Of a DNA stretch of 64,000 nt, positions 8,476 through 18,510 are shown one piece after another; positions within the stretch are counted from its first letter, which is position 1, and each line of letters opens with the position of its first letter. The stretch covers positions 6,506,567 to 6,570,566 of the forward strand of contig NZ_CP037423.1 of the NCBI RefSeq assembly GCF_007754155.1. The letters run 5' to 3'. The notes under the pieces are model-generated. The model did not search any database, was not told where the DNA came from, and was given only the letters and a program-made list of their open reading frames with translations. The DNA is from Stieleria neptunia. Lineage in GTDB: Bacteria; Planctomycetota; Planctomycetia; Pirellulales; Pirellulaceae. Made by a program: the position numbers and the translations under genes.

Positions 8476-11400
8476 ATGCTTCGTTCCGTCCAACTGTTGT
8501 TTCCGCTCGTCGCGTCCCTGTTCGCGATCAGCGGGCTCGCGCAGCAACCGGCCCCGATCGCGCGACACTGGCAAGTTCATTCGTTCTTTTATGATGCTGA
8601 ATTAGCGGAGAAGTCCGTCACGCATGCCGACGTCGCCGCCGATGGATCGGTTTGGTTTGCCGTTTCGGACGGGCTGTATCATTACGACGGATATCGCTGG
8701 AAACGTTACACGACCGCAGACGGTCTGCCGAGCAATTACGTTCGCTGTGTTCTGGTTGCCGACGACGGCACACTCTGGGTGGGCACGGACCGCGGCGCAG
8801 GACGCTTTGACGGTGAAACGTTTGACGACAGCATGCTGCAAGGCCGATTGGCCGGCCCCAGCATCCGTCGCATCGTCGAAGACACCGATGGATCACTCTG
8901 GTTTTGTTGTGACCAATGGCCCAAGGGCGATGTCACCGCGGGGCTGACCCGCATGAAAGACGGACAGTTCACGACCTGGCGCCAGGCTGACGGCTTGCCC
9001 AGCAGTTACACATCCGACTACGTCCGAGTTTCCAGCGGCCAACAGTTCGTCTTGACCAATCAAGGCCTGGCCGAGTTCACCGACGACGGCTTCCGACAAC
9101 CGCTCAAGGACGCCGGGCTCTGGGAAGAAGACACCTACGTTTGGTCCTTGGTCGAGAGTGCCCGGCATGGATTGATCGTCGCCACCGACACCCACTTCTT
9201 TCAATTCAAAGACGGATCGTGGCGCCGCATCCCGAATCAGATCGCCGGCCTGGAGCAAGCGAAACTGGTCGCGACCCGAGACGGTGAAGTGTTCACCTGC
9301 ACGCCGGGCCGCGGACCGGTGATCTATCGCTGGGTCGGCGAGGGTTGGACCGAAGCGTCTCGCCAACTGACCGACATCACCGGTGGCAACAACTACCTGT
9401 TCGAAGACAAACAGGGTGCGGTCTGGATCGCCGGTTCGGAGCGTCTGCTCCGCTGGGAGAGGATCGAGCCGGAGTGGCAGCTGCATCAAAACGTCAGCGG
9501 TCCGGTTCATCGCGATTCAGAGGGAGGAATCTGGTTCAAGAAAAGCCAGGGCGGCTTGGTGCGATGGGCATCGGGCCAGCCGACGCACTACCCCGACTTG
9601 ACCGCACCGATTGCGGAAGGACCCGACGGGGTGCTGTGGGTGGCGTCCGATGAGAAGCTGTACCGTTGGAACAACGATCGTCTCGACTGGGTTGATTTGG
9701 CCGGGCACGTCAAGCCGAAGCTGCTGGGAATCGACGGCCGCGGTGTGGTCTGGGTCTCCGCAACCGATGCCGATCGACGCCGATTTTTGATCGGGGTCGA
9801 CGGTGATCGATTGCACGTCAAAGACATTTCCGATTTTGAAGATCGGGTTCGTGTCCGTCGCTCCGACGCGGACCCGCGCGCCGGAATTTGGGCGATCCTG
9901 GGAGCGAACAATTTCCCGCCGTTTCACCTCGTCTACTGTGATACCGAATCGATCCAAACGATTCCGTTGCCCAAGCGGGCTCAGATCAGTCATCCGCCGA
10001 GTGTCACCGCGCTGGCCGACGGATCGGTTTTTGTGTCAGGTTTTTTTGGGCTGATGCGGACGACCGATCTGGGTGCGACCTGGTCAGAAGTCCCGATGCC
10101 GTCGTCGGCCGTGGGCAAGCTTCGCGTGCTCGGCGGAGAAGCGTGGGTGCAATGTCGCGGCGATCTGGGCGGTCGCGCGGCGTTGGCGCGGTATCGCGAT
10201 GGCGAGTGGGACATGATGTTCGATCGTCAAGGCAAGATCGTCGGTCAGAACGGAAGGAAACAACTGTTTGCGTCATCGCAAGGAAAGATCGAAGTGTTGA
10301 CCGCGGGGGTGCAGCGTCTGCCGCCACCGATTGCCACATCGCCCTTTGACACGCGCGTGACCCGTGTCGTCGCGGGCGATTCCGGTGGGCTGTGGGTGGC
10401 AGTGGGGACGCGATGCTATCGCTATCGCCCCGATACCCATCCGCCGGAAACCGAGGTCATCCACGGGGACCAAACGCTCAGCGAAGGTGAAACGCTGCAT
10501 CTGCGTGTCCGCGGCTTAGAACGATTCACCCCCCAACGACTGAAACGCTATTTCCGTGTCTCCACCCAGGTCGATGGCCAAGATTGGACGCCATTTGAAA
10601 CCCTCGGCGAGGAGATCACGTTTGACGCGATGCCGCTGGGCGAACACCACGTTCAGATTCGCGTCGAGGATGCGGCGGGGCAAATCGATCCCACACCCGC
10701 GACGTTCCGTTTCAGCGTGTTGCCGGTGCCGTTGCAATCGAAAGTCTGGTTCAAACCGGTCGTTGCGATCGGATTTGCCTCGATCCTCGCCTTGGCACTG
10801 TTGGCGTTTTTTAACTGGGCCAGGGTCGGCAGAATGGCCCGCGGTCTGGAGCGTGAGGTCGCCCGCAAGACCAATCGGGTTGTCTCCAGCGAGCGCGAAT
10901 TCCGGCTGCTATTTGAAGATTCTCAGGATGCGATTTGTCTGTTCGCGGACGATGGGACGTTACAGAGTTGTAACGATGTCGGGAAAGAACTGTTGGCGCA
11001 AACCGGACCCTCGACCGCTCATTTGCGGACCCTGTTTGTGGACCAAGACGAAGCGGATCGGTTTGAATCGGAGTTGCGCAAAACCAATCATCTCCGCGGC
11101 AGCCGCTTTAAAATGCAAACCCTCGATGGGAAACCCTTTGACGCGATCTTGTCGGTCAACACGCGAACCGACGCCGGCGGGAATCAGATCGGACACCAGG
11201 TCATCATTCGTGACATCTCCACGCTCGTCGATCTCCAGCAACAGCTCTCGGAGACCAAGAAGATGGAAGCGGTCGGCCGCATGGCCGGTGGAATCGCGCA
11301 TGATTTCAACAATTTTTTGGCGGTCGTGATGTACGGCGCCGAGTTTGTCCGTCTCAGTGCCAAGGGTGACCCCGCGGTGGATCAAGGCGTGCAGATGATC

Positions 11401-12396
11401 TTGGACGCGGCCGAACGCGGACGCCACTTGACCGGCCAGATCCAAACCTTCAGCCGCGCGTCGACGAACAAGATGGACATCGTCCAGACCGGCAAGGTGC
11501 TCGAGGGATTGGAACCGTTGCTGCAAGGCGTTGTCGATGCGTCGGTGGCCGTGAAGTATCACGTCGCCGAAGATCTTGACAACATCCGCGGCGATGAGAG
11601 TCAGCTGGAACAGATTTTCGTCAATCTGGCCATCAACGCCTCCCACGCGATGCCCGAGGGAGGAACACTCAGCATCCATGCGTCCAACGTTGACGTGACC
11701 GACCACCCCGTGCCCGAACTCCGTCTCGATGCTCCCGGTCCCCACGTGGTCCTCGAAGTCGCCGACACCGGCCACGGCATGGACGCGGCGACCTGTGAAC
11801 GGATCTTTGATCCATTCTTCACAACCAAACCGCACGGCCAAGGAACGGGCCTGGGGCTGGCGATCGTCTACGGCATCGTCCAACAGTTTCGCGGCCAGAT
11901 CTCGGTGGACAGCCAAGTTGGCCGCGGGACCCGTTTCAAAATCTTTCTTCCCGCTACCAAAGAACAGGGCGACGAGCCGGGCCCCCAGACGCCCGGCCAG
12001 GAACCCAGCAAAGGCAACGAGACGATCTTGTTGGTCGAAGACGAACAGGCGATCCGCGACCTGGCGTGCAATTCGTTGCGACATTACGGGTACCATGTCG
12101 TCGCCGCTGTCGATGGCTTGGACGCTAAACGCAAGATTGAATCCGATGGTGAATTTGATCTGGTGATTTCAGACGTCTTGATGCCTGGAATGACCGGAAC
12201 GGCGTTGTTGAAATGGATCCGCAAGACGAGACCGGATTTACCGATCATGCTAATCACCGGTCACGCCGATGCGGGCTCCGAGCACGCGATGGACGAGCTT
12301 GATGTGCCCTGTCTGAAGAAACCGTTTCTTCCGGCGACGTTGGCCTCGCGAGTCCGTGAATTGCTCGACCGTCGGCTGGCCGCGACGACACCTTGA
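8476..12396 (+). CDS. Hybrid sensor histidine kinase with beta-propeller sensor
   Basis: A 1306-residue membrane protein. A signal peptide (ending GLAQQ) is followed by a two-component-regulator propeller with repeated [17 protein letters not shown] / [11 protein letters not shown] blades to about residue 680. A Y_Y_Y-like domain and a transmembrane helix at about 758-780 come next. The cytoplasmic part has a PAS domain (about 810-920), a HisKA phosphoacceptor His942 in GGIAHDFNN, an HATPase domain ([13 protein letters not shown]) and a C-terminal receiver with phosphoacceptor Asp1233 in [12 protein letters not shown]. There is no DNA-binding output domain, unlike Bacteroides-type hybrid systems, so it must signal to another protein. 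The ligand is unknown; the nearby glycan genes make a polysaccharide fragment possible. Confidence 0.9.
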   Translation: MLRSVQLLFPLVASLFAISGLAQQPAPIARHWQVHSFFYDAELAEKSVTHADVAADGSVWFAVSDGLYHYDGYRWKRYTTADGLPSNYVRCVLVADDGTLWVGTDRGAGRFDGETFDDSMLQGRLAGPSIRRIVEDTDGSLWFCCDQWPKGDVTAGLTRMKDGQFTTWRQADGLPSSYTSDYVRVSSGQQFVLTNQGLAEFTDDGFRQPLKDAGLWEEDTYVWSLVESARHGLIVATDTHFFQFKDGSWRRIPNQIAGLEQAKLVATRDGEVFTCTPGRGPVIYRWVGEGWTEASRQLTDITGGNNYLFEDKQGAVWIAGSERLLRWERIEPEWQLHQNVSGPVHRDSEGGIWFKKSQGGLVRWASGQPTHYPDLTAPIAEGPDGVLWVASDEKLYRWNNDRLDWVDLAGHVKPKLLGIDGRGVVWVSATDADRRRFLIGVDGDRLHVKDISDFEDRVRVRRSDADPRAGIWAILGANNFPPFHLVYCDTESIQTIPLPKRAQISHPPSVTALADGSVFVSGFFGLMRTTDLGATWSEVPMPSSAVGKLRVLGGEAWVQCRGDLGGRAALARYRDGEWDMMFDRQGKIVGQNGRKQLFASSQGKIEVLTAGVQRLPPPIATSPFDTRVTRVVAGDSGGLWVAVGTRCYRYRPDTHPPETEVIHGDQTLSEGETLHLRVRGLERFTPQRLKRYFRVSTQVDGQDWTPFETLGEEITFDAMPLGEHHVQIRVEDAAGQIDPTPATFRFSVLPVPLQSKVWFKPVVAIGFASILALALLAFFNWARVGRMARGLEREVARKTNRVVSSEREFRLLFEDSQDAICLFADDGTLQSCNDVGKELLAQTGPSTAHLRTLFVDQDEADRFESELRKTNHLRGSRFKMQTLDGKPFDAILSVNTRTDAGGNQIGHQVIIRDISTLVDLQQQLSETKKMEAVGRMAGGIAHDFNNFLAVVMYGAEFVRLSAKGDPAVDQGVQMILDAAERGRHLTGQIQTFSRASTNKMDIVQTGKVLEGLEPLLQGVVDASVAVKYHVAEDLDNIRGDESQLEQIFVNLAINASHAMPEGGTLSIHASNVDVTDHPVPELRLDAPGPHVVLEVADTGHGMDAATCERIFDPFFTTKPHGQGTGLGLAIVYGIVQQFRGQISVDSQVGRGTRFKIFLPATKEQGDEPGPQTPGQEPSKGNETILLVEDEQAIRDLACNSLRHYGYHVVAAVDGLDAKRKIESDGEFDLVISDVLMPGMTGTALLKWIRKTRPDLPIMLITGHADAGSEHAMDELDVPCLKKPFLPATLASRVRELLDRRLAATTP

Positions 12397-12414
12397 ATCT
12401 TTTCGGAAAAGATT
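12396..12414 (+). terminator. Possible 3' hairpin of the sensor kinase gene
   Basis: A perfect palindrome AATCTTTT-cgg-AAAAGATT overlaps the last base of the stop codon. The stem is 8 bp and AT-rich, and no clear U-tract follows, so it is only a weak candidate for a transcription terminator. Confidence 0.3.
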
Positions 12415-12551
12415 TGGTCGTCCCGATGGTGACCGTTGGTTCCGCCGACAAAGCATGAATCGACCTAGCGCCGCGTCAATCGTCGCCCTGCACGGTCAAG
12501 GTGCAATCTATGCTTCCGCAGAGATTTGCAACGTCCACCTGCGGGGTTCCC

Positions 12552-13349
12552 ATGAGTCGTCTATCCGTCATCCTGGTCGCGTTTCTGTTCATCGATTGTG
12601 GTCTTGCCCAAGCACAATGGTTTGGAAACCGGTCTCGCGCGATGCGTTCCGGTCGAGCCACCACCAGGGCACACGCAAGTGCCAACGTGCCCAACAAGTA
12701 TCGGACGCCGTATCCCACCACGACGCGCGGCATCAGCATCGGCGTGTTCAGCTATCCGGATTACAACTACCCGCGTCCCGGGGCGTTTGATCCCTACCGG
12801 TTCGACAACTACGTCTATGATCCCTATCGATTCGGCAGTTTCGAAGCACCGGATCTGTTGAACGATCCCTACTTTCGCGAGCGACATCGATACGACAGTC
12901 ATTTCCCGGGTCGACGGAAACCGCCCTTGGCACTGAAAACGCCGCAGGTGGAATTCAGTCATCCCTCGCCGCGAAATCCGTGGCTGTATCAAGGCAACCC
13001 GGAAGCGCTGCGGCATCCCTCCTCACGCAGTCTCTCGCGGACCGAGTCGGCTCCGGAGCGATTGATCGCCAGCCTGTCGGCGATGGAAGATGGAGAAGCA
13101 TGGATGGAGTTTTTGGCCCCGGACCGTGTCGACGACTTGATCGCCCAGGGCGATTCACCCGAGCTGCGAGAATTGCTCTCACACTACGACGGGATCCTCA
13201 ATAGTCCGGCGCTAAAACCCATCGCCACCGCGCCGGGATTCGAACCGACCCGGCGACTGCTGCAACAACAAGTCGAAACCGTCGATGAGTCAACGCACTC
13301 ACCGAGCGACACCCTGCCGATGGAAACCCTACCGGCGCCACAGATCTAA
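12552..13349 (+). CDS. Secreted Tyr/Pro-rich hypothetical protein
   Basis: A 265-residue protein of unknown function. The start ATG 12552 gives a good signal peptide (MSRLSVILVAFLFIDCGLAQAQ); the longer frame would bury it. The middle contains repeated aromatic stretches such as FDPYRFDNYVYDPYRFGSF and is rich in Tyr, Arg and Pro. The C-terminal 100 residues are more ordinary and probably helical (RLIASLSAMEDGEAWMEFL). It follows the sensor kinase by 155 bases in the same direction, but a shared transcript is unproven. No domain is recognised. Confidence 0.6.
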   Translation: MSRLSVILVAFLFIDCGLAQAQWFGNRSRAMRSGRATTRAHASANVPNKYRTPYPTTTRGISIGVFSYPDYNYPRPGAFDPYRFDNYVYDPYRFGSFEAPDLLNDPYFRERHRYDSHFPGRRKPPLALKTPQVEFSHPSPRNPWLYQGNPEALRHPSSRSLSRTESAPERLIASLSAMEDGEAWMEFLAPDRVDDLIAQGDSPELRELLSHYDGILNSPALKPIATAPGFEPTRRLLQQQVETVDESTHSPSDTLPMETLPAPQI

Positions 13350-13406
13350 CCTGCATCCGCCCCCGTTGGTGTCCAGGCTTACCGGACCGTCCAGCCTAAG
13401 GACGAC

Positions 13407-13530
13407 CGCTTTTCAAGTACGACGGCCCTTCCGGGCCGTCGTCCGCTGGACTCCCAACGACGACCTAGAAAGGACGTCGTACAACGGTCCGCTTTTCAAG
13501 TACGACGGCCCTTCCGGGCCGTCGTCCGCG
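13407..13530. repeat. GACGGCCC hairpin element, one full and one partial copy
   Basis: The core is a 10-bp perfect stem, ACGACGGCCC-ttcc-GGGCCGTCGT, preceded by CTTTTCAAGT. It ends with GACCTAGAAAGGACGTCGTA about 50 bases later. A second core starts at once (13493-13530). Reverse-complement relatives are at 47855-47930 and 48051-48126. A diverged form of the 17-bp end found at 47967/48154 lies just before (13385-13400). Confidence 0.8.
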
Positions 13531-13614
13531 GGTACACCGAACTTCAGTCGCAACAGCGCACCGCCATGGACGGGGACCGAAGGTTCTCCTGCCCGATGAG
13601 GTCGTGCAGCTCTA

Positions 13615-13661
13615 AAGTCACCCTCCTGGCAGGAGGGTCGAGCGCAGCGAGGGGAGGTCGA
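13615..13661. repeat. 47-bp dispersed repeat, copy 2
   Basis: Identical over its whole length to 154-200, including the CCCTCCT-ggc-AGGAGGG hairpin. Flanking sequences are unrelated, so the boundaries of the element are well defined. Confidence 0.8.
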
Positions 13662-13905
13662 GCGGTGAATCGCGGTGTTCACTTCAAGATTGGTCGGCGC
13701 GGCCAAGCAGCAACCGAAACCCTCACTTCGCTGCGCTCGATTCTCCCAAAGGGGGCATGTATCGACACATCGTATGCACGTCAGATCTGTTCTGAGTGGA
13801 TGGTTTCGGCCAACGGCCGTTTACATCCATCGCCTTGGGCATCGCCCAAGGTCCGCAAACGAGAAGCAGAGGGATTGGCCAACGGCCATCAACAAATGCC
13901 TCGTC

Positions 13906-14253
13906 CAACGCGAAGAGGCGCGGTTGTATTGATGATGCCCCGCGGGTGATGCCTCGGCTGGAGATGAAGGTAGGAAAATTTGGGGTAGGAAAAGAGAGCT
14001 CGGGGTTTGCCGGGTGTCTCGTTCTTCAGCCACCCATTTTCCTACCTGCAATTTTCCTACCTTCTTTCTGAGTCCCCGCGGTTCGAAAACGACTTGCCCC
14101 AGCGATCGCTCCCGATGGTTCGGACGGTCTTCGGGGTTTCCGTTTTGCAGCAGGCTGCGCTCGGCGGGGTGGTGGGATTTGCTGCGACCCCGTCCGGGGT
14201 CGAGGGGAGGATTGGGCGCGTGGCCCGGAGGTGGCGCTGCGCTGACCTCCGGC
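13906..14253. repeat. Long direct repeat, copy A (~348 bp)
   Basis: It aligns with 17951-18284 in the same orientation at high identity with small indels. Shared landmarks are GAGGCGCGGTTGTATTGATG at the start, two GGTAGGAAAA motifs facing TTTTCCTACC, CTTTCTGAGTCC, the GACCCC-gtcc-GGGGTC hairpin, and GCTGACCTCCGGC at the end. It is noncoding. Together with copy B it brackets a 3.7-kb block of small genes. Confidence 0.8.
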
Positions 14254-14662
14254 TACTCGCTGCAATCCCTACGGGATGCCGTGGACGCTGCGTTGGTGGC
14301 GTCGGTTTGGTCGTGCATGCCCGTTGGGCAAACGCGTCAGGTCGGACGGCGCTCCCGGCTTGGCCGAGGAAGACAAACCAACGCCTGACGGTCGAGTACG
14401 AGTACCGCAATGCTGAGCAGGAGTACGATTTAAGACAAATCGGCGACTGAAGGCCCGACCGTTGATTGGGACACAAAATTTTCCACGGCGTTTCCGATCG
14501 AGTACATTGGCCATCAGCGGCGATGGCACGGGCTGGCATCGAGGCCGAAAGCGCGAACCATCCGTTGCACACGCAAGCACGGTCGCGGCGTCAACTGAAA
14601 ACACCATGTCGTCCGCCGTGCCGTGCCGCGGTGAACGGTCGACTTTACCCGACTGTAGCAAG

Positions 14663-15148
14663 ATGACATCAATCTACCGCTACGAATTTCGCTACCGGTC
14701 GCTCTTTCAGATTTGGTCGGGCGTCGTGCTGATCGCTTTGGCGATAGCTTGCTTTCTTGCGATCCAGTTGCATCTGGTCTTTCTGGTGCTGTCGTTGCTT
14801 CTGTTTGCAGGGGCGATAGCGGTTTGGATTGGGATCGCGAGAAACGATGTCGCATGGTTGGAACTGAACCAAGACGCCATTGCTTGGTCGTCAACGGGCA
14901 TAGGTGCGGGCGGAGACGCTATTCCGTATTCTCACATCGCATCCCTCAACCTGCGCAACCTGTCAGACAGTCAGTCTCTGCTGATAGAGAGACACGATGG
15001 GTCTGTCGTGGCATGTTCTGACTTGTATTTCGGCGACGGGATGGAGATACTTGCTGCACTCGCTTCCGCACGGCCCGAATTGCAGCTAATGCTGAACGAC
15101 ACGGCTTACGACAGCGAACCATCGGTCGCAACGGAGGCCGCGAGTTAA
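14663..15148 (+). CDS. Small two-helix membrane protein
   Basis: A 161-residue protein starting MTSIYRYEFRYRS. Two close transmembrane helices (about residues 14-34 and 37-55) are followed by a ~90-residue soluble part (WLELNQDAIAWSS...IPYSHIASLNLR). That layout and strand pattern resemble bacterial PH-like domains attached to helix pairs. The family is not recognised with certainty. The longer frame from 14462 was rejected because its first 67 residues look like translated noncoding sequence. It is the first gene inside the segment bounded by the long direct repeats. Confidence 0.55.
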   Translation: MTSIYRYEFRYRSLFQIWSGVVLIALAIACFLAIQLHLVFLVLSLLLFAGAIAVWIGIARNDVAWLELNQDAIAWSSTGIGAGGDAIPYSHIASLNLRNLSDSQSLLIERHDGSVVACSDLYFGDGMEILAALASARPELQLMLNDTAYDSEPSVATEAAS

Positions 15149-15967
15149 CGTTTCTGAAGTGGTGAGTCGTTCGCGGCGACCACGTGATCCCTCTTGTTCG
15201 CACTGCTAACCAACGCCCCTCAACGGATCGCCCGTTCTCTTTTCGCGACTTCTCGTGTTTTTTGTGGCAATTGATCTGCGGCGGTCTGACTGGTGCGCCG
15301 GCGTACTTGCTGGAGGGTGCTCGCGCAAAGTCGCCAAGGCTCAGCGGGCCGACACAATTCGGGGCTCGTGAGATCAGGCACTGTGTCGGCCTTCCAGGCC
15401 TGCGCCGCGATCACCATCGAACACCGGGCCCTGACGGGTCCGGCAAACACTCTGTCAGCCCGCTGGGCTTCAATGACTCGCTTTTGGCCATCGCGGTTTG
15501 GGACGGAATGGCATTCGTCCTACTTGTTGCGCAAGATGCAAAGCGTGTCCGGACGGCTATCGCGAGTCGTTGGATCTTGACGGAGCGTCGCTTTTGGGAC
15601 ACCGCAATAAGTAGTGGTTTTTCGCACTTGGGTACGAATGGTACCTGAAAAATGAACAAATACGTGCAAAGGAGCCGGAACCCGAACTAGACCGTGTTCC
15701 CGCCATTCAGCTCGAGTTCGCCTGGGCCTGAAAAACTGGCACCCTCTGGCAGGATCCGCTCTAATCCAGACTTGTAACCGGCCCACCTGAGGTCGACCAG
15801 GTTTGGCGTCCGATGGATCCCCGTTCCTCCACATGCGCGGATCGATCGCACATCGTTCGCGTTGTCTGCTGTTTGAAACGGCATCAGAGATTCGCGTTCA
15901 TCAGCGTCGATTAGCGGTTCGTGTTTCCGGAGTTGTGCACCGCCGTGCTACCAATTAGATCTGTTCA
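15149..15967. other. Gene-poor interval
   Basis: 819 bases without a supportable gene. Open frames across it (for example about 150 codons from 15184) lack family resemblance, a ribosome binding site and consistent codon use. The stretch 15380-15480 has short palindromes such as GGGCCCTGACGGGTCC. I looked for integron attC ends here and did not find them. Confidence 0.45.
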
Positions 15968-16438
15968 ATGTGTCAATTGAAAGTCAGCGTCTACGTCTAC
16001 GCATGCGTTGGATTCTTGGCTCTGGGATGTCAGAGAAATGTCACCATCGCAAACCCGGACGGAGAGTCAGCAAGCATCGGGACCCTTTGGATGGCACCGA
16101 TGCAGATTACCCAATGGGCGCTTCCGTTGACGTATTTCACTTTTGCCGTCGCAGCATTGATCGCCCTGTGTCGCTACAAATCCATCACTTCGCTTCTCCT
16201 AAGTGTCGCCTTTGTGTTGATTCTTGCTGGTACACTTGGAAGCATTGCGGCAGAGTATCCGATGAGAGGTGCGACGATCGATGACTTTCGCTCTGGGGCA
16301 GCCCATCCAATTGTATGGCTGCTGAATCTTTCAAACTCATTGGTCGCGTCTGGCTACTCCATTGCAGTCTTGGGTGGACTTGCGGCTTTGCGCCAAGTCA
16401 CACGTCACCGTGCAAATGAACGTGAGGCACAAGTATGA
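15968..16438 (+). CDS. Small membrane protein with lipobox-like N-terminus
   Basis: A 156-residue protein. The N-terminus (VYACVGFLALGCQR) ends in a lipobox-like LALGC, so it may be a lipoprotein or simply start with a helix. Three further hydrophobic helices lie at about residues 48-67, 73-92 and 115-135. No domain is recognised. Its stop codon overlaps the start of the next gene in an ATGA, showing translational coupling. Base composition looks less GC-rich than the surrounding conserved genes, which fits an acquired segment. Confidence 0.6.
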   Translation: MCQLKVSVYVYACVGFLALGCQRNVTIANPDGESASIGTLWMAPMQITQWALPLTYFTFAVAALIALCRYKSITSLLLSVAFVLILAGTLGSIAAEYPMRGATIDDFRSGAAHPIVWLLNLSNSLVASGYSIAVLGGLAALRQVTRHRANEREAQV

Positions 16439-17217
16439 CGCAACAGCGTGCGAGCCCATTGAATCCAAAGCGATGGACGGCTTTGACGTGGCTGGCAGTT
16501 CTGCTTTGGGGTTGGTCCGCATTTTCAGGAAACGACGCGCCCTCCGAGTCGTATTCCGTGGATCCTGTCACCGGCGCACTCTCAGAGTCGACGCGTTACC
16601 AGAGCCTTTCCGAGCTTCCGCTCCCCGTTGGCTGGCCACTGTACTACGTTAAGCCGAGCGACCTTACGGCGGCCGCAGTTCCGATGCCTGTTGGCGGGCC
16701 AATGCCCCCTCCGCCGCCCTCGACGGTTTATCCGTTGGCAATTGTAGCGAATGGATTGCTTGTTGCTGTAGCAATGGCATCACTGGTTTACTTCCTTCAG
16801 CAGACCATGTACCGCTTTTCGCTCTTGTCGCTTCTCGGCGTCACGGTAACCTTGCCATTGTACTTCGGGCTGGGCCGGTTCGTCGCAATCATCGCTGGGT
16901 ACGACGCATGGCAATGGTATTCGATTGCGGTCTATTTCTCACCGGTGCCCGCCGCTCTCGCCGTAAGATTCTCGCTCGTTCCGCGCCTGGATGGAGGGCG
17001 TTTTCGGTCAATGTGGAAGCACGGCCAGCGTTCCTTCGAGGATTACGTCAATGCGGATGATGCAATCGCGGCAGCATCGAGCTTGGAAATGCGCGGCGAT
17101 TGGAACGCTTCAATTGCCTTGTACCAGCACGCTGCCGAACGTTGGCCGGAGCACGGCAAATATGCCCAACGGTGTATTGACCACATTACGAACAAGCAAT
17201 CAATGGCCCAATCGTAG
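16435..17217 (+). CDS. Membrane protein with TPR-like C-terminus
   Basis: A 260-residue protein overlapping the preceding gene by 4 bases. A first hydrophobic helix (about residues 15-31) is followed by a ~65-residue extracytoplasmic segment ending in a proline run (GGPMPPPPPS). Three more helices occupy about 96-180. The last 60 residues (FEDYVNADDAIAAASSLEMRGDWNASIALYQHAAERWPEH) look like one or two TPR helices. Function is unknown. With the gene before it, it probably forms a membrane complex. Confidence 0.6.
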   Translation: MTQQRASPLNPKRWTALTWLAVLLWGWSAFSGNDAPSESYSVDPVTGALSESTRYQSLSELPLPVGWPLYYVKPSDLTAAAVPMPVGGPMPPPPPSTVYPLAIVANGLLVAVAMASLVYFLQQTMYRFSLLSLLGVTVTLPLYFGLGRFVAIIAGYDAWQWYSIAVYFSPVPAALAVRFSLVPRLDGGRFRSMWKHGQRSFEDYVNADDAIAAASSLEMRGDWNASIALYQHAAERWPEHGKYAQRCIDHITNKQSMAQS

Positions 17218-17327
17218 ATCACATTCGGCAGGACGATAAAATGCACCAAAGCACGACTTATGCGGTGTCTAAAATGGACCGCCCACTGCCTATCTTCGGG
17301 GATTGTCGCCTCTTCCCGAGAAAAACG

Positions 17328-17747
17328 ATGCGTGTGCTTTTCGCGACGTCCTTGCTAGCGACTTGCATTGGGTGCTTCAGTTCCTCATCCGGTCCAATGA
17401 CCGATGAACGAATTGCAATCGTCGCAAACACCCGAATACAGTCAGTGTCAGTAACGTTTCCGGACAATACCGAGATAATGATACCACCGGATGACTTCGA
17501 ACGATTCAGGGCCCTTTTTCGCACCTTGGCTCCGATTAAGTCCACAGAGAATGGTGACAAGTTGGAAGCCTTCGGAACCTATCAACTCCAGCTGTTCGCG
17601 GCTGGGAATGTCGCAGATATCGATGTCTTGGTCGACGATACAGATGAGCTAGTCTTTGCCCTGGATGGTTACACGTACCATGGAGGTCAGCGAGATCGAT
17701 TTGTTTCCGCCGCCGAGGCGATCCGTGAGCGACTCGGCACTGAATGA
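17328..17747 (+). CDS. Putative lipoprotein
   Basis: A 139-residue protein. Start ATG 17328 gives a compact lipoprotein signal, MRVLFATSLLATCIGC, with Cys16 as the modified residue followed by a Ser-rich spacer. The mature domain is small and mixed alpha/beta (VSVTFPDNTEIMIPPDDFERFRALF) with no family I recognise. It follows the two membrane-protein genes by 110 bases on the same strand and may belong with them. Confidence 0.6.
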   Translation: MRVLFATSLLATCIGCFSSSSGPMTDERIAIVANTRIQSVSVTFPDNTEIMIPPDDFERFRALFRTLAPIKSTENGDKLEAFGTYQLQLFAAGNVADIDVLVDDTDELVFALDGYTYHGGQRDRFVSAAEAIRERLGTE

Positions 17748-17950
17748 CAATCGTAAGGAACCATCCCGTACACAAGATCCGGGCTTGCGAGCGGTTTGGC
17801 AATCGTTGACGCTACCTTCCCGGTCGCGTGACGGGCGAAGCTGAGCTTGATCGAATTGCTTTCCGCTGCGATGTCTGACGTGCGGTCGCGGTGGGCTGAG
17901 GTTCCGTCAGAGTTGCAACCCAATTGCGTTGGCATGCTTGCCAACTTCCT

Positions 17951-18284
17951 CAACGTGAAGAGGCGCGGTTGTATTGATGATGATCCGCGGGTGATGCCTC
18001 GGTTGGAGATGGAGGTAGGAAAATTTGGGGTAGGAAAAGAGTGCACGGTGTGTGCCGGGTGTCTCGCGCTTCATCCACCCTTTTCCTACCTTCTTTCTGA
18101 GTCCTCGCGGTGGGACAACGATTTGCCGCCAACGATCGCCCCCGGTTTCTCGGACAGTCTCTGAGGTTTCGATTGAGCCGAAGGCTTCGCTCGGCGGGGT
18201 GCCGGGATTTGCTGCGACCCCGTCCGGGGTCGTGGGGAGGATTGGGGTGCGTGGTCCGGTGGTGCCGCGGCGCTGACCTCCGGC
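17951..18284. repeat. Long direct repeat, copy B (~334 bp)
   Basis: Second copy of the repeat at 13906-14253, same orientation. It lacks about 14 bases near the CACCC/TTTTCCTACC block relative to copy A. It sits in a noncoding gap (17748-18510) before the helicase gene. No other feature is visible in that gap. Confidence 0.8.
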
Positions 18285-18510
18285 GAATCGGTTTCACCCG
18301 GTCGGTGTAGACGGGCGGAGCTTTCGGTGATGGACGACCGGCGTGGAGGGAAGGGAGGGCATCACTCGCCGCTCGCTGACTCGTCCCGCTGGGGTGTGTG
18401 TTTCGGCGCGTCATCTGGCCTCGATCATTTTGCTCACGTCGCTACAATTGGCACCACGATCGGCGATTCCACGATAATTGAACCTGCCCCCGAATGGACT
18501 GGGTAACAAC

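Larger units (their letters stand above)
13350..14662. other. Repeat-rich region without genes
   Basis: This 1.3-kb stretch has no convincing coding sequence. It is built from dispersed repeats: two copies of the GACGGCCC hairpin element (13407-13530), the 47-bp repeat (13615-13661) and the first copy of a long direct repeat (13906-14253). Frames that cross it are short and mutually inconsistent. Confidence 0.65.

Noticed and set aside
10960..12096. 378-codon minus-strand frame
   Set aside because: Antisense to the kinase core of the hybrid sensor gene; a product of GC-rich codon use.
15149..15240. Possible integron attC site after the small membrane-protein gene (GTTAACG ... CTAACCAACG)
   Set aside because: The required RYYYAAC/GTTRRRY ends do not both fit, and no integrase or similar sites follow the other small genes.
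15184..15648. 154-codon plus-strand frame
   Set aside because: No ribosome site, family or consistent composition; it crosses short palindromes typical of intergenic DNA here.
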